From assembly GCF_949987515.2 (NCBI RefSeq), contig NC_082699.1:74744281-74808280 (forward strand): a stretch of 64,000 nucleotides of DNA, read 5' to 3'. Position 1 is the stretch's first letter; every line of letters begins with the position of its first letter. Shown here piece by piece: positions 60,560 to 64,000 of this stretch. A program made the position numbers and the translations under genes. Source of the stretch: Delphinus delphis. Taxonomy: Eukaryota; Chordata; Mammalia; Artiodactyla; Delphinidae. The notes below the pieces were generated by a model, which worked only from the letters and a program-made list of their open reading frames with translations, made no database searches and had not been told where the DNA came from.

Positions 60560-61050
60560 TTAATTAATTTTTACTCTTTTTAGATAGAATGCATAAATTT
60601 TATACTCTTTGTTGATTTCAACAACTGTCTACACCCATGCATCATTGCCCAAAATACAACATATAATGAAAGTCCCTTCCTAACCCTTTCCAGTCATCAA
60701 CCCTACCTCCTCAGTTAAATATTTCCTTATATCTAGCACCAGGTTGGTTTTGCACGGGCTTGAATGTCACATAAATGGAATCATACATTAATTTCTTTTT
60801 GTACCTGGCTTCTTAAATTCAGCATAAGGCTTTATGATTCATGCATGTTATACATATTTCAGTAGCTAATTCCTTTTTATTAGTGAGTAGTATTAATATG
60901 ACACACACTTTACTTGTTTCTGTGTTGGGGGACATTTACCATTTTACTGGTTATTGGCTATTTTAAATGACATTGCTATGAATATTCTTACACAAGTCTT
61001 TTGTGGACATTCATTTTCATCTATCTGGAGTAAATATTTTAAACTCTACC
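60560..61050 (-). mobile_element. Old L1 3'UTR, minus strand
   Basis: 'gcataaattttatactcttt', 'tcttgaatgtcacataaat'-type text, 'ggaatcatacattaatttct' and 'ctatgaatattcttacacaa' are antisense L1 3' landmarks. Confidence 0.75.
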
Positions 61051-61052
61051 TC

Positions 61053-61345
61053 TGTCCATACAGAAAAATGAATTCAAAATGCATCATAACAAACTTCAAA
61101 GTTAGAACCAAAAAGTTTCTAGATAAAAACAGTAGAGAATATCTTTTACTAGCTTGGGGTTAGCAATACCATGTTAGGACATTAAAAGAAAAAAAAACTC
61201 TAGACATTAAAATATATAAATCTGCCATCATTAAAATAAAACTTTCAGTATGGTGCATAATCATCTATAAAAATATTGAATCACTGTGCTGGAGAGCTGA
61301 AACGAATATAATATTATAAGCCAACTATACTTCAATTTAAAAAAA
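61053..61345 (+). mobile_element. L1 fragment, sense, with 3' end
   Basis: ORF2 text 'gaattcaaaatgcatcataa', then the 3' terminus 'gccaactatacttcaattta' with an A-rich tail at 61338-61353. Internally deleted. Confidence 0.75.
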
Positions 61346-61429
61346 TAAATAAAACTTCTGATTTTCAAAAATTACTGCTAAGAAAATTAATAGGATGACA
61401 CAAACTGAAGAACTATATGTGTGTGTATG

Positions 61430-61790
61430 TATATGTGTGTGTGAAGTACTCCTAGAATTTGGCCATAAAAAAGTAATGAAAATGGGCAGAAGTTTGAATA
61501 AACACTACACAGAGAAGATAAATGAATGGCCAATGAGTACATGAAAAGGTGCTGAACATCACTGAGTCATCAGGGAAATGCCAATTGATACTACAATAAA
61601 ATGCCTTTTGCCGTACACTGGAAGAGCTAAAATTTAAAAAGATATCAATACTAAGCATCCTCACACTGGTGAGGATGTGGAACTGACAGAAATACGTACA
61701 AACACCTTTTGGGAGAATGCTTGGCTGACTCCTAAAAAGTTAACAATACATCTATGACCCAGTCATTCTCAAACACTTTTAAAAAATAAT
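61430..61790 (+). mobile_element. Old L1 ORF2 fragment, sense
   Basis: 'aaaatgggcagaagtttgaa', 'gtacatgaaaaggtgctgaa' and 'atcagggaaatgccaattga', then 'ctcacactggtgaggatgtg', are from the ORF2 C-terminal region. Confidence 0.75.
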
Positions 61791-61794
61791 AACT

Positions 61795-62850
61795 AACATT
61801 AATTGAATATTTGCTAACTGTGAGACAACGATCAAATTATATTTTATGTGTATTACTCCATTTTATCTTCCCAATAATATTTTCAGAAAAGACTAATTGT
61901 ATTCCCATTCTGTAGCTGTTTAATGACTTGGGTGATTCAAATGCTTGGCTAAGATCATTGTGACTAAGACATTAAAATATTTATAGTTTTCCTGGGAAGA
62001 TAAAAACACACAGGATTTAGTCAAATTCTGCGGTTTGGGACCCCAGTTATGAATCTTTTACTAAACAAGCTGTTTGACCTCTCAAAATTTCACTGTCACA
62101 CCTGGGAAGTGGGCAGAGCCATGACTTTATGGTTGGTTAGCAAGAGTAAACGGGACAGCACACTTGAAGGGATAAGCAGCGAACTACGTAGAATTAAAAT
62201 GTGTATTTCTTTCCTTTTCCCCTTCTCCTTAAACATATTCTAGTGCTTGGATATTTTCATTCTGAGATATCAGACTCAAGTACCTGCAGTTTTGAGAAAA
62301 TGTGAGTTTTCAATACACTGCTGCAAAACTAGTACCCAGTTTTCTTCAGAAGTGCTAGCTTGAGAAAATGCAGGGTCTTATTCATATGCCGGGGCTCTAC
62401 GGTTCACTGAACCTTTGAATTTATGTTCTAGGTTCTGTGCTCTCTGATGTGCCACCAGATTATAGAAGGCAGTGCAGCCTGCAAGAAAGGCCTTATCTGC
62501 CTTGTTACAATGATAAAGGGAATTTCAGCCACAAATCCTTCTGTGGTGAGAAAGAAAAACCTCCTGGCTAAACGAAATCTTTACTGAGGTGCAACCATCA
62601 AGGACCTCCTACACGTTATTGATATTGCCTGTTCTTCTAGTAATAAGTCTATGAAATGATGAGCTCATTTTCTTGCCCAATGTTGAGCAGAACTCACTCC
62701 CTGACAGTTAGACCTCCATGATCGCCTCTTACAGCTCTAATGCAGGGGCCTACTGACCACCAAAGGCACTGTCAGAATCTGTTAGTTTCAGAAGGGACTG
62801 GGGTATCCATCTGAGCTGACAGCATGGGCTGAAACAGAGGAAGAAGGAGG
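61795..62850. other. MIR fragment (61795-61930, -) then unclassified
   Basis: 'aattgaatatttgctaactg' then 'attactccattttatcttcc' is MIR in reverse complement. The rest (62000-62850) shows no gene or named repeat. Confidence 0.45.
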
Positions 62851-62854
62851 TAAA

Positions 62855-63540
62855 TACCATGCATTTATCCCTTACTCTATTCTTATCACTATACTAAGCA
62901 CTTGCAGTCCTTTCTAATTTAAACACCATTATATACCTATGGATTGGCATTATTGTGTCTATTTGTAATAGGGAAGATCAAATCTGACTTCATATTGGAT
63001 CTCTTTCTTTTACTTTAACCTTTGTATTCTATTGCTTTTGTTACAAGTTAAGAATATTGCCTATAGCCTGAAATATACAGGACAGCTCACTCTCAAGGCT
63101 CTGACCTTTAAAGGTATGACACTTTTCCATTCACAAAGAGATAAAAAGTTGCAGAATGGAGAATAACACTTGTTTTGTTGGCGGATTACAGGAACATTGT
63201 GACCTGACCTATGTGGACAGCTGTGAGAACAAAGGATTCCAACACCAGGAAGTCTGCAACAATCAACCACACCCCCTCCCCTTTTAGTATAAAAGAAGCC
63301 AGAATTCTAACTCTGGTAAGATGATTCTTTGGGACACTAGCCCACCATCTTCTCAGTCTGCTGGCTTTTCGAATAAAGTTGCTATTCCTTGCCCCAACAA
63401 CTCGTCTCTTAATTTACTGGCCTGTTGAGCGGCAAGAAGTACAAGCTTGGACTCAGTAACATATTTTAAAGATAAGGATATTGCCCAGGTTCATGCAGCT
63501 AGTAACTGATAAACCAGGATTTTAACCTTATGTCTTACTG
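62855..63540 (-). repeat. MIR SINE, minus strand, split by a solo LTR
   Basis: Left part 62855-62963 ('ctatactaagcacttgcagt'), right part 63466-63540 ('aaagataaggatattgccca', 'gcagctagtaactgataaac'). Together they give one continuous reverse-complement MIR with the LTR removed. Confidence 0.8.
62964..63461 (+). mobile_element. Complete solo LTR, ERV1-type, TSD TATT
   Basis: 498 bp beginning TG ('tgtaatagggaagatcaaat') and ending CA ('cttggactcagtaaca'). Flanked by the 4-bp duplication TATT at 62960-62963 and 63462-63465. TATA box 'tataaaag' at 63288-63295 and AATAAA at 63372-63377, 84 bp apart. No internal retroviral genes, so this is the product of LTR-LTR recombination. A 4-bp TSD fits gamma-type class I ERVs. 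Non-coding. Confidence 0.85.
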
Positions 63541-63579
63541 CAAAGCATTTATAAGTTGCCCACCAAACAAATTAGTCTG

Positions 63580-63665
63580 GTGACAATGATTTGGTGGTGT
63601 TGGTGGTGAAAGGCTGATGGCGATGTTATGACGACAGTGATTACTGTGGTGGTGAGATGAAGTGC
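63580..63665. repeat. Degenerate GGT/GAT-rich simple repeat
   Basis: 'ttggtggtgttggtggtgaa' and 'actgtggtggtgagatg' with interspersed gatg units. Low complexity. Confidence 0.6.
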
Positions 63666-63867
63666 ATGAGCAGTACTTCCCGAGTAGGATTACAATTTAG
63701 GACAGAATAGTTATCATATATTCAGTGAATAAACAGTTCTAGGCACCTGCAAACTATGGATACTAAGTTAACTAACCCACTTTTCCTATCTTCAGCTAGT
63801 TTATGGTCCTCTTATGGAGAGAACAAATATACTTAGGCAACTAAATACTTTTAAAAGTGTTAGTGTT

Positions 63868-64000
63868 GGGCTTCCCTGGTGGCGCAGTGGTTAAGAATCC
63901 GTCTGTCAATGCAGGGGACACGGGTTCAAGTCCTGGTACAGGAAGATCCCACATGCCGCAGAGCAATTAAGCCCGTGCACCACAACTACTGAGCCTGTGC
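63868..64000 (+). mobile_element. CHR SINE, long form, cut by window end
   Basis: Begins 'gggcttccctggtggcgcag' with A box TGGCGCAGTGG. The long-form signature 'accacaactactgagcctg' is reached at the window edge. Tail and TSD lie outside. Confidence 0.93.

Noticed and set aside
60560..61345. Fourth twin-primed L1 (minus 3'UTR next to sense ORF2)
   Set aside because: The two arms are not adjacent in L1 order and the sense part has its own 3' end, so two separate fragments are more likely.

Overview
The window is 64 kb of AT-rich mammalian nuclear DNA with no host protein-coding exon, tRNA, rRNA or CRISPR array that I can support. It reads as intergenic or deep intronic sequence made largely of interspersed repeats. 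The best clue to the organism is a tRNA-derived SINE whose head reads GGGCTTCCCTGGTGGCGCAG. This is the CHR family of the whale/hippo/ruminant lineage, and the short form (tail with 'gccgctgagcctgcg') is typical of cetaceans. With at least eleven copies, several with intact target-site duplications (TSDs) and one with a run of about two dozen A's, a whale or dolphin is the best guess. The species cannot be told from sequence alone.

Layout. 0-12 kb: an old sense L1 (1.5-3.65 kb) split by a CHR SINE, two MaLR-type LTRs, an ERVL-type (MER21-like) LTR, and many MIR and L2 fossils. 12.9-13.2 kb: a small L1 insertion with a 5' inversion (twin priming) and a perfect 13-bp TSD. 13-22 kb: MIR/L2 fossils, a repeat-poor block (15.1-16.65 kb), a 1-kb L2 and a long-form CHR SINE. 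22.2-30.4 kb: the centrepiece, a three-layer nest. An old twin-primed L1 received a nearly full-length L1 (about 6.3 kb of its own sequence, 12-bp TSD), whose ORF2 later received a CHR SINE (14-bp TSD). 30-45 kb: L2, MIR, three minus-strand MaLR-like LTRs, a DNA-transposon fragment, a second large L1 with an inversion carrying a GAA/GGA tract and a head-only CHR SINE. 45-50 kb: minus-strand L1 split by a CHR SINE, a probable LTR, and two CHR SINEs head to tail. 50-52 kb: a repeat-poor block, then a very young CHR SINE. 52.6-53.25 kb: an ERV1-type LTR with TATA box and AATAAA. 54-61.8 kb: L2 and several old L1 3' fragments. 63 kb: a complete solo ERV1-type LTR (498 bp, TSD TATT) inserted in a MIR. 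A CHR SINE runs off the right edge.

No genes here work together as a pathway. The only protein-coding remains are ORF1 and ORF2 of the young L1, both disabled by frameshifts and stops. The window's value lies in a well-preserved record of retrotransposon mechanism and relative age. I found no convincing undescribed system. The most notable observations are the nested L1, a head-only CHR form that moved as such, the solo LTR with a precise TSD, a frame-compensated 40-bp duplication in the L1 reverse transcriptase region, and a duplicated AP-1-like site beside a young SINE.
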